Shown here one piece after another: positions 1 to 6,366 of a stretch of DNA of 8,212 nucleotides. The notes below the pieces were generated by a model, which worked only from the letters and a program-made list of their open reading frames with translations, was not told the DNA's origin and made no database searches. The first letter of the stretch is position 1, and each line of letters starts with the position of its first letter. Both the position numbers and the translations under genes were made by a program. The stretch is from Deltaproteobacteria bacterium (lineage in GTDB: Bacteria; Desulfobacterota; DSM-4660; Desulfatiglandales; Desulfatiglandaceae): NCBI GenBank assembly GCA_021159525.1, contig JAGHEC010000222.1, forward strand, positions 1 through 8,212, read 5' to 3'.

Positions 1-111
1 CCCCCGCAGATAAGTCACTCAAGAGACCAGCCCGGAGGCCCGGAGCGCAAGAAAAATTCTACTGCCCCGGCACTAGGTTCGTAGTTATCCACCTAATTAT
101 TGAGGTGATAC
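1..111 (-). repeat. Dispersed structured repeat, copy A (reverse orientation, cut by window edge)
   Basis: The reverse complement of this stretch aligns over its whole length with 6127-6235 and 8087-8197. All three share, in order, a CTCAATAATT block, a GATAAC block, CCGGGGCAG, an ATTTTTCTT block, a doubled CCGGG segment and a GACTTA(T)CTG-type end. Bases 1-46 are an exact reverse complement of 8152-8197. The distal end, which in the other copies forms a small hairpin, lies outside the window. It sits directly upstream of rpsU, so it may contain or border the rpsU promoter. I see no transposase reading frame in it and read it as a non-autonomous intergenic repeat. The element family is not one I can name. 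Confidence 0.8.
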
Positions 112-139
112 ATTTTAACATAGAAAGGTTGTGAATATT

Positions 140-325
140 ATGAAAGTGGTTGTACGCGACAATCAAATTGAAAAGGCCATCAAAGACCTCAAACGTAAGT
201 TGACCAAAGAGGGTTTTTTTTCCGAGATCAAGGAAAGGCGTTTTTACGACAAGCCCAGCATCCAGAAAAAGAAAAAACAGGCCAAGGCCGCAAAAAGACG
301 GCGCAAAAGGGTGAAACGTTTTTAA
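140..325 (+). CDS. rpsU: 30S ribosomal protein S21
   Basis: The 61-residue product is a small, very basic ribosomal protein of the 30S subunit, known in the family to help base-pairing between the mRNA leader and 16S rRNA during initiation. The sequence shows the S21 pattern: a start of MKVVVRDNQ, an acidic-basic helix (IEKAIKDLKRKL), the RRFYDKPS motif near residues 33-40, and a Lys/Arg-rich tail of about 20 residues. Length fits the family (about 58-70). The ATG at 140 is preferred over an in-frame GTG at 131, because an AAAGG at 124-128 is about 11 bases from the ATG but only 2 from the GTG, and S21 proteins start close to the VVV strand. It is probably transcribed alone: a terminator-like stem follows and a separate promoter candidate precedes qrcA. 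Confidence 0.93.
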   Translation: MKVVVRDNQIEKAIKDLKRKLTKEGFFSEIKERRFYDKPSIQKKKKQAKAAKRRRKRVKRF

Positions 326-355
326 CCGTTGAATCGATTTTGCGGCTTTGTTTTT
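283..355 (+). terminator. Probable rpsU Rho-independent terminator overlapping the coding end
   Basis: Bases 283-295 (CAAGGCCGCAAAA) pair with 338-350 (TTTTGCGGCTTTG) as a 13-bp stem with one G-T wobble, and the right arm runs straight into five T at 351-355. The loop is long (42 bases) and contains the rpsU stop codon. The left arm lies inside the rpsU coding sequence, about 30 bases before the stop, so ribosomes on the last codons could interfere with folding. The pairing and T-run are seen directly; the terminator function is inferred. Confidence 0.45.
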
Positions 356-358
356 CCC

Positions 359-388
359 TTGACAAAAAGGAAATCAGTTAGGTAAATA
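359..388 (+). promoter_or_regulatory. Candidate sigma70-type promoter for the qrc operon
   Basis: A perfect -35 hexamer TTGACA at 359-364 is followed after 18 bases by TAAATA at 383-388, a weak -10 match (3 of 6). It lies just after the rpsU terminator-like stem and about 60 bases before the qrcA start, which is where an operon promoter is expected. The -35 box is convincing and the -10 box is not, so the exact start of transcription is uncertain. Confidence 0.4.
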
Positions 389-450
389 CGCACAGGCTGT
401 TGGCCCCTTATTCACTTAACCTTAAACCCGATGTAAGAGGCTTAACAATC

Positions 451-1173
451 ATGAAAAATCGAGCGAATCCCTCCGAAAGGCCTTCCCAGAGCGAAGGCGC
501 CTCCTCACGTGCCGGTTTTTTCCCGAAATGGTTGAATATCAATGTCGCGGTTCAGGATGTGGGTTTTTTTCTGGTGGGGTTGATTGCGGCCCTGATTGTG
601 GGGTGGGTGGTTTTTCCCGCGGTGCTTTATTCGAAGCAGACCCAGCCGATGAATTTCAACCATCGCCTTCATGTGAGCCCGGATATCGGCATCGACGGCG
701 AAACCAGGGAAGAGAGGTGCGCGTATTGTCATGAATTTCGTGACGACGGGACCTTCGCCGGCATCCCGAAGCTCGACAAGTGTACGGAATGCCATGACGA
801 TCCTGAATCCCCTCTTGGAGATACCCCTCAAGAAAAGGAATTTTTGGAAAGATATGTCTCCGGGGGAAAGGAGATCCCCTGGCTTATATATTCAAGGCAG
901 CCCGACTGCGTGTATTTTTCCCACATTGCGCACGTCAATATGGGGGAACTTAGCTGCGATACCTGTCACGGCGACTTTGCCGACAATGAAAAGCTGCCGG
1001 TATATCAGGAAAACCGCCTGACAGGATACAGCATCAACATCTGGGGTAAACGCATTTCCGGGATTTACGGAGACAAAAAGCCAGCGGATCGCATGAAGAT
1101 GGATGACTGCGCCGAGTGCCACACCAAGATGGGGCAGGAACAGAACAACTCTTGTTTTGTATGTCATAAATAA
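451..1173 (+). CDS. qrcA: Menaquinone reductase Qrc, multiheme cytochrome c subunit QrcA
   Basis: QrcA is the periplasmic electron-entry subunit of Qrc, taking electrons from type I cytochrome c3. The 240-residue product has one hydrophobic segment (about residues 33-59), best read as an uncleaved N-terminal anchor, followed by a heme domain. Five CXXCH motifs are visible: CAYCH 90-94, CTECH 111-115, CDTCH 169-173, CAECH 220-224 and CFVCH 235-239. Likely distal ligands are the paired histidines in NHRLH (71, 74) and FSHIAH (158, 161). A lone Cys153 lies just before the second pair. Described QrcA proteins are reported as hexaheme, so a sixth site here is absent or non-canonical. The ATG at 451 is chosen because GAGG at 437-440 precedes it and the peptide then starts shortly before the anchor. 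An upstream in-frame TTG at 400 has no ribosome site. The stop is 13 bases before qrcB. Family assignment rests on gene order and layout. Confidence 0.87.
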   Translation: MKNRANPSERPSQSEGASSRAGFFPKWLNINVAVQDVGFFLVGLIAALIVGWVVFPAVLYSKQTQPMNFNHRLHVSPDIGIDGETREERCAYCHEFRDDGTFAGIPKLDKCTECHDDPESPLGDTPQEKEFLERYVSGGKEIPWLIYSRQPDCVYFSHIAHVNMGELSCDTCHGDFADNEKLPVYQENRLTGYSINIWGKRISGIYGDKKPADRMKMDDCAECHTKMGQEQNNSCFVCHK

Positions 1174-1186
1174 GGGGAAGATGACC

Positions 1187-3628
1187 ATGAAATTAACCAG
1201 AAGAAACTTCATCGCATCTGTCGTGGGCGGGGCGGTTGGCATTCAGATAACCCCGCTTCCCTGGAAGTTTACGGACGATGTCGCCATATGGACCCAGAAC
1301 TGGCCCTGGGTGCCGGTTCCGCCTTCCGGCGAGTTTTCCGAGGTCAGTTCCGTGTGCACCCTCTGTCCGGGCGGTTGCGGCATCTCGGTCCGAAAGGTGG
1401 AAGAGCGCGCTGTCAAGATCGAAGGGAGAACAGACTACCCCGTCAATCCCGGCGGCATCTGCCCGCTGGGCATGGGAGGTCTTCAGTTGTTGTACGACGA
1501 GTCCCTGCGATTTACCGGACCAATGAAGCGGGTGGGGATGAGAGGTTCCGGCGAATTTCAGCGGATTACCTGGCGCGAGGCCCTGGATATAGCGGGAGCA
1601 AGGATTGCGGCTCTGCGGAAGGAAGGAAGACCCGAGGCTGTTGCGGCCGTGGATGGAAATGGCGAGGGCACTACGGCATCGCTGCTCATTCAGCGGCTTA
1701 TGCAGGCCGTGGGCAGTCCCAATTACGTCAGGCCGGCCTCCCTGTCGGATACTTACCGTATGGGAAATATCCTGATGCAGGGAAGAGATGCGCCCATTGC
1801 CTATGACCTTGAAAACTCGGACCTCATCGTTAGCTTCGGCTGCGGTCTGCTCGAGGGCTGGGGGGCCCCGGGCAGGGTCCTGAACGCCTGGGGCATGTGG
1901 CATGAAGGCAACCCCGCAAAGCGGAAGGTCAAGATCGTTCAGGTGGAATCACGGGCGTCCAATACGGCATCCAAGGCCGATTACTGGGTGGCCGCAAAGC
2001 CCGGCACCGAGGGGGCCCTTGCCCTGGGTCTTGCCCATGTGATCATCCGATCGGGCAGATATGATGCCGGATTTTTGGCCGAGCACGCCTTTGGTTTTGA
2101 TGATTGGCAGTCTCGGGACGGCGTGGTGCATACCGGATTCAAGACGCTGGTTCTCAAGAATTACGCTCCTGAGCAGGTCTCCCGGATCACGGGTGTGCGG
2201 CCTGATGCGATCGTCAAACTGGCCGGCATGTTTATGGACGCTAAATCTCCTATTGCCATCTACGGGAAGGGCAAGAACGAGTTGAACGGAAGCCTTTACG
2301 AGTTTATGGCCGTTCAGAGTCTGAATGCCCTGGCAGGGAGGATAAACCGTGTTGGCGGGGTCCTCCTTCCGGATCCCCTTCCGCTGAATCCCCTTCCGCA
2401 TTTTGAATGCGACGAAATTGCAGCCAAGGGCCTTGAAAAGCCAAGGCTGGACCGGGCCGGGACCAAGGCGTATCCTTTCTCTCACAGCCTCATACACAAG
2501 TTTGCAGAGGCCATTAACGGCAGCCGTAAGTCTCCCATTGACACGCTCCTGGTATTTTCCGCTAATCCCGCATTTACCTTGCCCGACGGAGGGGCATTTG
2601 AGACCGCGTTAAAGAAGATCCCGTTTGTCATCAGCTTTTCCCCGTACCGCGATGAGACCGCCAACATGGCTGACCTGATTCTCCCGGACTGCGTCTATCT
2701 TGAGAAGGTGGACGACATTATCTGGCCTGTCGGTCTCCAATATCCCCTTTACGGCCTCTCAAAACCGGTTGTGGATCCCATTTACGATACGCGGAATTGC
2801 GGGGACACTATCATCAACCTGTCCAAGGCGATCGGTAAATCAGTGGGTGCGGCCTTTCCCTGGAAGCATTTTACCGATGTGCTGAAGGAGCGGGCAAAGG
2901 GGCTTTACGACGCCGGGGGCGGGTTGGTTCGATTCAATCCGGCTGCGCCTCCCTGGGTGGCGAAGGGCGCTGGTTCCAAGACGGGGTTCAAGTCCTTTGA
3001 CGATATGTGGAAAAAGCTGGAAGCCGGGGGCATGTGGTATCGTCCGGCCGAACAACAAAGAGACTGGTCCTGGCTTTTCAAGACCCCGAGCGGAAAGTTT
3101 GAATTTTACAGCCAGAGGATTGAGCAGGCGATCCGCAGCGGCTCAACAAAGGAAATGCGGATTACGGTCCAGGGCGACGAGGCCTGTATGGCCCATTATG
3201 AGGCCCCGGCACAGGACCCTGACCGCACCGCCTATCCGCTTACCCTGTTTCCTTATGAAATGATCAATCTGGCCAGCGGCTGGATTCCGAGTCCGCCTTT
3301 CCTGTACAAGACGATTTTTGACACCCAGTTATTGAAGGATACGTCTTTTGCGGCAATCCATCCCGGCACCGCAGGCCAATACGGGTTGAAACAGGGCGAT
3401 CTGGTCTCGGTTGAATCGCCCGCGGGGGCCGTGAAGGTCCGGGTCGATCTCTTTGAGGGGGCCATGCCCGGCAGGGTGTACATGCCCCTGGGATTCGGCC
3501 ATACCGGTTATGACGAGTTTCTGAAAGGAAAAGGGGCCAACCCCAATGCCATTGTCCGGGCAGGGGAAGATCCGGTCAGCGGATATCCGGTATGGTGGAC
3601 GACGCCTGTAAAGCTGGTGAAGGCCTGA
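1187..3628 (+). CDS. qrcB: Menaquinone reductase Qrc, molybdopterin-oxidoreductase-like subunit QrcB
   Basis: This 813-residue protein belongs to the molybdopterin oxidoreductase (DMSO reductase) family and is the large periplasmic subunit of Qrc. It opens with a Tat signal, TRRNF with Arg5-Arg6, followed by a short hydrophobic stretch, so it is exported folded. Next comes a [4Fe-4S] site, CTLCPGGC with Cys57, 60 and 64 and the fourth Cys at 92 in GICPLG. The central molybdopterin-type domains follow, and a C-terminal dinucleotide-binding-type domain lies at about residues 690-800. Isolated Qrc is known to lack molybdenum, so this subunit is thought to be structural and to carry its Fe-S cluster only. 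Here the position after Cys92, which is Lys or Arg in catalytic relatives, is Leu (CPLG), which agrees with that view. The ATG at 1187 fits a GGGGA at 1174-1178 with 8-base spacing; the in-frame ATG at 1181 is too close. The frame is intact. Confidence 0.9.
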   Translation: MKLTRRNFIASVVGGAVGIQITPLPWKFTDDVAIWTQNWPWVPVPPSGEFSEVSSVCTLCPGGCGISVRKVEERAVKIEGRTDYPVNPGGICPLGMGGLQLLYDESLRFTGPMKRVGMRGSGEFQRITWREALDIAGARIAALRKEGRPEAVAAVDGNGEGTTASLLIQRLMQAVGSPNYVRPASLSDTYRMGNILMQGRDAPIAYDLENSDLIVSFGCGLLEGWGAPGRVLNAWGMWHEGNPAKRKVKIVQVESRASNTASKADYWVAAKPGTEGALALGLAHVIIRSGRYDAGFLAEHAFGFDDWQSRDGVVHTGFKTLVLKNYAPEQVSRITGVRPDAIVKLAGMFMDAKSPIAIYGKGKNELNGSLYEFMAVQSLNALAGRINRVGGVLLPDPLPLNPLPHFECDEIAAKGLEKPRLDRAGTKAYPFSHSLIHKFAEAINGSRKSPIDTLLVFSANPAFTLPDGGAFETALKKIPFVISFSPYRDETANMADLILPDCVYLEKVDDIIWPVGLQYPLYGLSKPVVDPIYDTRNCGDTIINLSKAIGKSVGAAFPWKHFTDVLKERAKGLYDAGGGLVRFNPAAPPWVAKGAGSKTGFKSFDDMWKKLEAGGMWYRPAEQQRDWSWLFKTPSGKFEFYSQRIEQAIRSGSTKEMRITVQGDEACMAHYEAPAQDPDRTAYPLTLFPYEMINLASGWIPSPPFLYKTIFDTQLLKDTSFAAIHPGTAGQYGLKQGDLVSVESPAGAVKVRVDLFEGAMPGRVYMPLGFGHTGYDEFLKGKGANPNAIVRAGEDPVSGYPVWWTTPVKLVKA

Positions 3629-3669
3629 TGCCAGGGCCCTCCGGACTGCCGGACCTGCTGCAAGACAGC

Positions 3670-3703
3670 GAACCTCTGAACCTTTGAATCCTGAACCCAT
3701 GAA
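3670..3703 (+). repeat. Degenerate 8-base tandem repeat between qrcB and qrcC
   Basis: Four consecutive units start with GAA: GAACCTCT, GAACCTTT, GAATCCT and GAACCCAT, followed by a further GAA at 3701. The third unit is one base short. The array lies in the 102-base gap between qrcB and qrcC, which is much wider than the other spacers of the operon. I see no terminator or promoter in the gap, and the ribosome site for qrcC comes after the array. It looks like a short microsatellite-type array, possibly a remnant of expansion; no function is claimed. Confidence 0.6.
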
Positions 3704-3730
3704 GAGCACAAGGTTGAAGTGAGGTAACTC

Positions 3731-4567
3731 ATGAAAAAAGAGAATGACAACGGGAAACCCAGGCACCGGTACGGTATGGTCATTGATCTGGACAAGTGCA
3801 CCGGCTGCGGGACCTGCATGATTGCCTGCGCGGCCGAAAACAATGTTTCGGTGCGGCCCGACCAGTCGGACAAGGAACGTGCCATCACCTGGATGCGTCT
3901 CTACAAGATCACCAACGGAAAAGAGTTCCCCGACACCGAGGTGAGTTATTTCCCCAGGCCCTGCATGCACTGTGACCATCACCCTCCCTGCGTCTCGGTC
4001 TGTGTTGCGACTGCCACAAAGCTCGATTTCAACACCGGGATTGTCAGCCAGATATATACCCGATGCATCGGATGCCGGTACTGCCAGGCGGCGTGCCCGT
4101 ACGGGGCGAGATATTTCAACTGGTGGGATGCCTATTTTCCAAAGGACAAGGGCCTTGACCGATATTTGTCGCCGGAGGTTTCACCGCGCATGCGGGGGGT
4201 GGTGGAAAAGTGCACCTTCTGCCATCACCGCCTGATGCGGGCAAAGGAACAGGCCTATGCCGAGGGCAGACGGGAGATCGAGGAACACGAATATCAGACC
4301 GCCTGCACCGAGGCGTGCCCGGTTCAGGCCATCACCTTCGGGGACCTGAACAATCCCGACCACAAGGTCTCCAAGCTTGTTAAGCACCCGTTTACCTTCA
4401 GACTCTTGGAACGGCTGGGTACGGAACCGAAGGTCTATTATTATTCCAGCAGGGACTGGGTCCGCAAATTGGGCGATAATTTTCTCCCCGGCGAATATAA
4501 ACCCGTTCTGCACAAGACCTGGATGCAAGAAGAGTGGTCTACCAAGCCGGGCCGCGACACGTATTAG
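3731..4567 (+). CDS. qrcC: Menaquinone reductase Qrc, iron-sulfur subunit QrcC
   Basis: QrcC is the Fe-S subunit that links QrcB to the membrane subunit QrcD. The 278 residues hold four Cys clusters: CTGCGTCMIAC (Cys23, 26, 29, 33), CMHCDHHPPCVSVC (78, 81, 87, 91), CIGCRYCQAAC (112, 115, 118, 122), and a split pair CTFC (161, 164) with CTEAC (192, 196). All 16 ligands for four cubane-type clusters are therefore present. This is the DmsB/NrfC/PsrB-type ferredoxin fold. There is no signal peptide, so export with the Tat-bearing QrcB as a folded complex is expected. The ATG at 3731 has GAGG at 3721-3724 with 6-base spacing. The C-terminal 60 residues after the last cluster, rich in aromatic residues, probably contact QrcD. 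The stop is 25 bases before qrcD. Confidence 0.92.
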   Translation: MKKENDNGKPRHRYGMVIDLDKCTGCGTCMIACAAENNVSVRPDQSDKERAITWMRLYKITNGKEFPDTEVSYFPRPCMHCDHHPPCVSVCVATATKLDFNTGIVSQIYTRCIGCRYCQAACPYGARYFNWWDAYFPKDKGLDRYLSPEVSPRMRGVVEKCTFCHHRLMRAKEQAYAEGRREIEEHEYQTACTEACPVQAITFGDLNNPDHKVSKLVKHPFTFRLLERLGTEPKVYYYSSRDWVRKLGDNFLPGEYKPVLHKTWMQEEWSTKPGRDTY

Positions 4568-4592
4568 CCTTTAACTCTCAGGAGGATGCGCA

Positions 4593-5834
4593 ATGGATTC
4601 CGCATTGTTACCGCACGGCGTTAAGAGATGTTCCCCTTGGGCCTTTTTCTTTTGGACCCTGCCGTGGCTGGGGCTCTTGGCATGGGGCGGTCTCTCGGCC
4701 TTTCTCTGCCTGTGGAAGGGCTTGAATCAGACGAATATGAGCAATGTATTTGCCTTTGCCCTCTGGATTGTTTTTGACCTGGCCGTGATTGCCTTGGGGG
4801 CCGGGGCCTTTTTTACCGGGTTTTTGACCTATATCATCAACAAGAAAGAGTTAAGAAATATAATCAATACCGCGGTTATCATCGGGTTCATCTGTTATTC
4901 GGGCGCTATGGCCATGTTGGGGATTGACATCGGGCAGCCGATCCGGGGCTGGTTTATCTTCTGGCATGCCAATATCCATTCCATGCTGGTGGAAGTGTCG
5001 TTCTGCATTACCTGTTATCTGATGGTCCTGGCCATTGAATTTCTACCCATTATCCTGGAAAACCGTAAGCTGGAAGAGATCAAGGAGCTGAGGCTGTTCG
5101 GACACAATCTTCATGAGATTATGGCGGTCTTTGCGGCCACCGGGACCTTCCTGTCCTTTTTCCACCAGGGATCCTTGGGCGGCATGTTCGGCGTGATGTA
5201 TGCCAGGCCGTTTGCCGCCAGGGAAGGCTTTTACATCTGGCCGTGGACATTTTTCCTGTTCGTGCTGTCAGCCATTGCCTGTGGTCCGCTCTTCACGATA
5301 CTCTGCACCAAACTGGCCGAGTTATTGACCCGCAAGAAATTGGTGCCTGACAGTGCCATCCAGGCCCTTGCCAAGATCTCCGCATGGCTCCTTTCCTTCT
5401 ATATCGTACTGAAGATCTTCGACTACTTGGGGTGGATATACGGCGTTGTGCCGAGGGCCGGGCTGACGTTTGAAAGCTTTTTCAGGGAAGGGCCTTACGG
5501 CGTCTGGATGGTAGTATGCGAAATTATATTCTGCGGCATCCTTCCAGCCGTTATTCTGATAACTCCTCAGGGCAGAAAAAACCAGGGGTGGCTTATCCTT
5601 GCCGCCCTCTTGACCTGCATCGGGATCGTGTTGAACCGATTCCTCTTTATTATTGTTACTCTGGCCATCCCGGTAATGCCGTTTGAGAGATTCTGGAGCT
5701 ATCTGCCCACATGGCAGGAATGGGGCGTCGGTCTGGCTGTTGTCGGGTATGGATTTCTGGTCTTCTCATTGGCCTACAGGTATTTGCCTGTGTTTCCAAA
5801 AGAGAAGGAGCTGAACCCGGCGCCCGAATCGTAG
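4593..5834 (+). CDS. qrcD: Menaquinone reductase Qrc, NrfD-like membrane subunit QrcD
   Basis: QrcD is the integral membrane subunit of the NrfD/PsrC family that carries the menaquinone site. The 413-residue sequence shows about ten hydrophobic segments, roughly at 16-40, 52-80, 90-112, 124-155, 172-192, 213-238, 262-286, 302-324, 333-358 and 374-398. Conserved-looking polar or charged positions inside or near the membrane include the GIDIGQPIRGW loop (110-120), WHANIHSMLVE (124-134), the FGHNLHE region (169-175) and FFHQGSLGG (189-197), typical places for quinone and proton-path residues in this family. An AGGAGG at 4580-4585 lies 7 bases before the ATG, the strongest Shine-Dalgarno in the window. 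It directly follows qrcC and precedes a small membrane gene by 39 bases. The NrfD family is certain; QrcD is assigned from the operon. Confidence 0.91.
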   Translation: MDSALLPHGVKRCSPWAFFFWTLPWLGLLAWGGLSAFLCLWKGLNQTNMSNVFAFALWIVFDLAVIALGAGAFFTGFLTYIINKKELRNIINTAVIIGFICYSGAMAMLGIDIGQPIRGWFIFWHANIHSMLVEVSFCITCYLMVLAIEFLPIILENRKLEEIKELRLFGHNLHEIMAVFAATGTFLSFFHQGSLGGMFGVMYARPFAAREGFYIWPWTFFLFVLSAIACGPLFTILCTKLAELLTRKKLVPDSAIQALAKISAWLLSFYIVLKIFDYLGWIYGVVPRAGLTFESFFREGPYGVWMVVCEIIFCGILPAVILITPQGRKNQGWLILAALLTCIGIVLNRFLFIIVTLAIPVMPFERFWSYLPTWQEWGVGLAVVGYGFLVFSLAYRYLPVFPKEKELNPAPES

Positions 5835-5873
5835 GGAAACAGGGCAGGGATCCGACCCTGAAAGGAGAGATGA

Positions 5874-6035
5874 ATGACACCATTATCATTTGAATGGCAG
5901 TGGAACATCGAATATCTGATCTTTTTCGGGCTCCTGTATATCGCCCTGGGCATTGTCGGTCTGGGTATAACCTTCACTGTAATAAAGACCGGGCTTCAGG
6001 TATTCGGATTCATGCGGGAGAGGCATTTTCATTAA
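5874..6035 (+). CDS. Small single-span membrane protein, last gene of the qrc operon (unrecognised)
   Basis: This 53-residue reading frame starts MTPLSFEWQWNIEYL, continues with one hydrophobic helix rich in Gly, Ile, Leu and Phe (about residues 14-37), and ends with a short basic tail (MRERHFH). AAGGAG at 5862-5867 stands about 6 bases before the ATG, and the frame begins 39 bases after the qrcD stop. A nearer ATG at 5870 gives only seven codons and has poor spacing. A probable terminator lies 40 bases after its stop, so it looks like the final cistron. I do not recognise a family. The Trp-rich amphipathic start and single span resemble the small subunits seen in many membrane redox complexes. 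An accessory or assembly role with QrcD is inference. A frame overlapping it at 5894-6154 has an unlikely composition and no ribosome site. Confidence 0.72.
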   Translation: MTPLSFEWQWNIEYLIFFGLLYIALGIVGLGITFTVIKTGLQVFGFMRERHFH

Positions 6036-6074
6036 TTATAGCCACGCAACTGTGTCCTGGCGTGTGTGGACATT

Positions 6075-6106
6075 GGCCCCGGATGGAGTCCGTAGCCCTC
6101 TTTTTT
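6075..6106 (+). terminator. Probable Rho-independent terminator of the qrc operon
   Basis: GGC (6075-6077) and CGGA (6080-6083) pair with TCCG (6089-6092) and GCC (6095-6097), with a five-base loop TGGAG and a small CC/TA internal bulge. Three bases later comes a run of six T at 6101-6106. It lies 40 bases past the small membrane gene. A wider pairing, CCTGGCGTGT (6056-6065) with ACACGCAGG (6114-6122) and one bulged base, encloses it. The stem is moderate in strength and the T-run is clear. Confidence 0.5.
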
Positions 6107-6126
6107 CCGAGAGACACGCAGGCGAT

Positions 6127-6250
6127 GTATCAGCTCAATAATTCGGGGGGATAACAGCCAACGTAGTGCCGGGGCAGGATGATTTTTCTTCCGCTCCGGG
6201 CCTCCGGGCTGGTCTCTTCAGGGACTTACTGAGGGGGGCACCTGCCCCTT
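6127..6250 (+). repeat. Dispersed structured repeat, copy M (forward)
   Basis: This aligns with 8087-8210 and with the reverse complement of 1-111 through the same ordered blocks. Its ends are self-complementary: GGGGCAGG at 6171-6178 is an exact reverse complement of CCTGCCCC at 6241-6248. The distal end can instead form a local hairpin, GGGGCA (6235-6240) with TGCCCC (6243-6248). The two pairings exclude each other. No protein is encoded. It lies after the qrc operon and forms an inverted pair with the diverged copy at 6282-6366. Confidence 0.8.
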
Positions 6251-6257
6251 TAGCATT

Positions 6258-6272
6258 CCCGACTTCGTCGGG
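6258..6272. other. Perfect hairpin between two inverted repeat copies
   Basis: CCCGAC and GTCGGG form a perfect 6-bp stem around a TTC loop, and the flanking GCA (6253-6255) and TGC (6274-6276) can extend it past a small bulge. It sits at the centre of the inverted pair 6127-6250 / 6282-6366, so it would be the tip of a large cruciform or transcript stem. No T-run follows on either strand, so it is not a classical terminator. Confidence 0.6.
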
Positions 6273-6281
6273 CTGCGGCTT

Positions 6282-6366
6282 CCCTCACTGATAAGTCACA
6301 AAGAGACGCGCCCTCCCGGCAGTCGCGTCGGAAAATCCCTTCTGCCCCGGGTTGGTGAGCTGTTAC
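6282..6366 (-). repeat. Dispersed structured repeat, diverged copy D (reverse)
   Basis: Read on the reverse strand, it shows the repeat blocks in order but with many changes: GTAACAG, CCGGGGCAG, a GATTTTCC block, a GC-rich middle, GTCTCTT and GTGACTTATC. It is clearly related to, but much older or more altered than, the other three copies. Its outer boundary on the reverse strand coincides with the end of the nadB remnant, whose last codons and stop (TGG TAA) run into the repeat. Confidence 0.6.

Noticed and set aside
1..111. Integron attC-like sites
   Set aside because: A GTTATCC-type heptamer is near the repeat edge but does not fit GTTRRRY, the partner site is missing, and the genes between repeats form an operon rather than single-gene cassettes.
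400..450. A longer qrcA starting from TTG at 400
   Set aside because: There is no Shine-Dalgarno before it, and the extra 17 residues overlap the likely promoter region and leader. The ATG at 451 has GAGG upstream and suits the N-terminal anchor.
1103..1186. A longer qrcB starting inside qrcA
   Set aside because: The extension overlaps qrcA heme codons in another frame. The Tat motif is expected near the N-terminus and the ATG at 1187 has proper ribosome-site spacing.
451..5834. Alternative complex III (act genes) instead of qrc
   Set aside because: In ACIII the molybdopterin-like and Fe-S parts are usually fused in ActB and further genes ActD-F follow. Here they are separate genes in the QrcABCD order, with none of those extra genes.
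5894..6154. An 86-residue frame overlapping the small membrane gene
   Set aside because: It is out of frame with a far more protein-like sequence, has no ribosome site, and runs through the terminator into the repeat.
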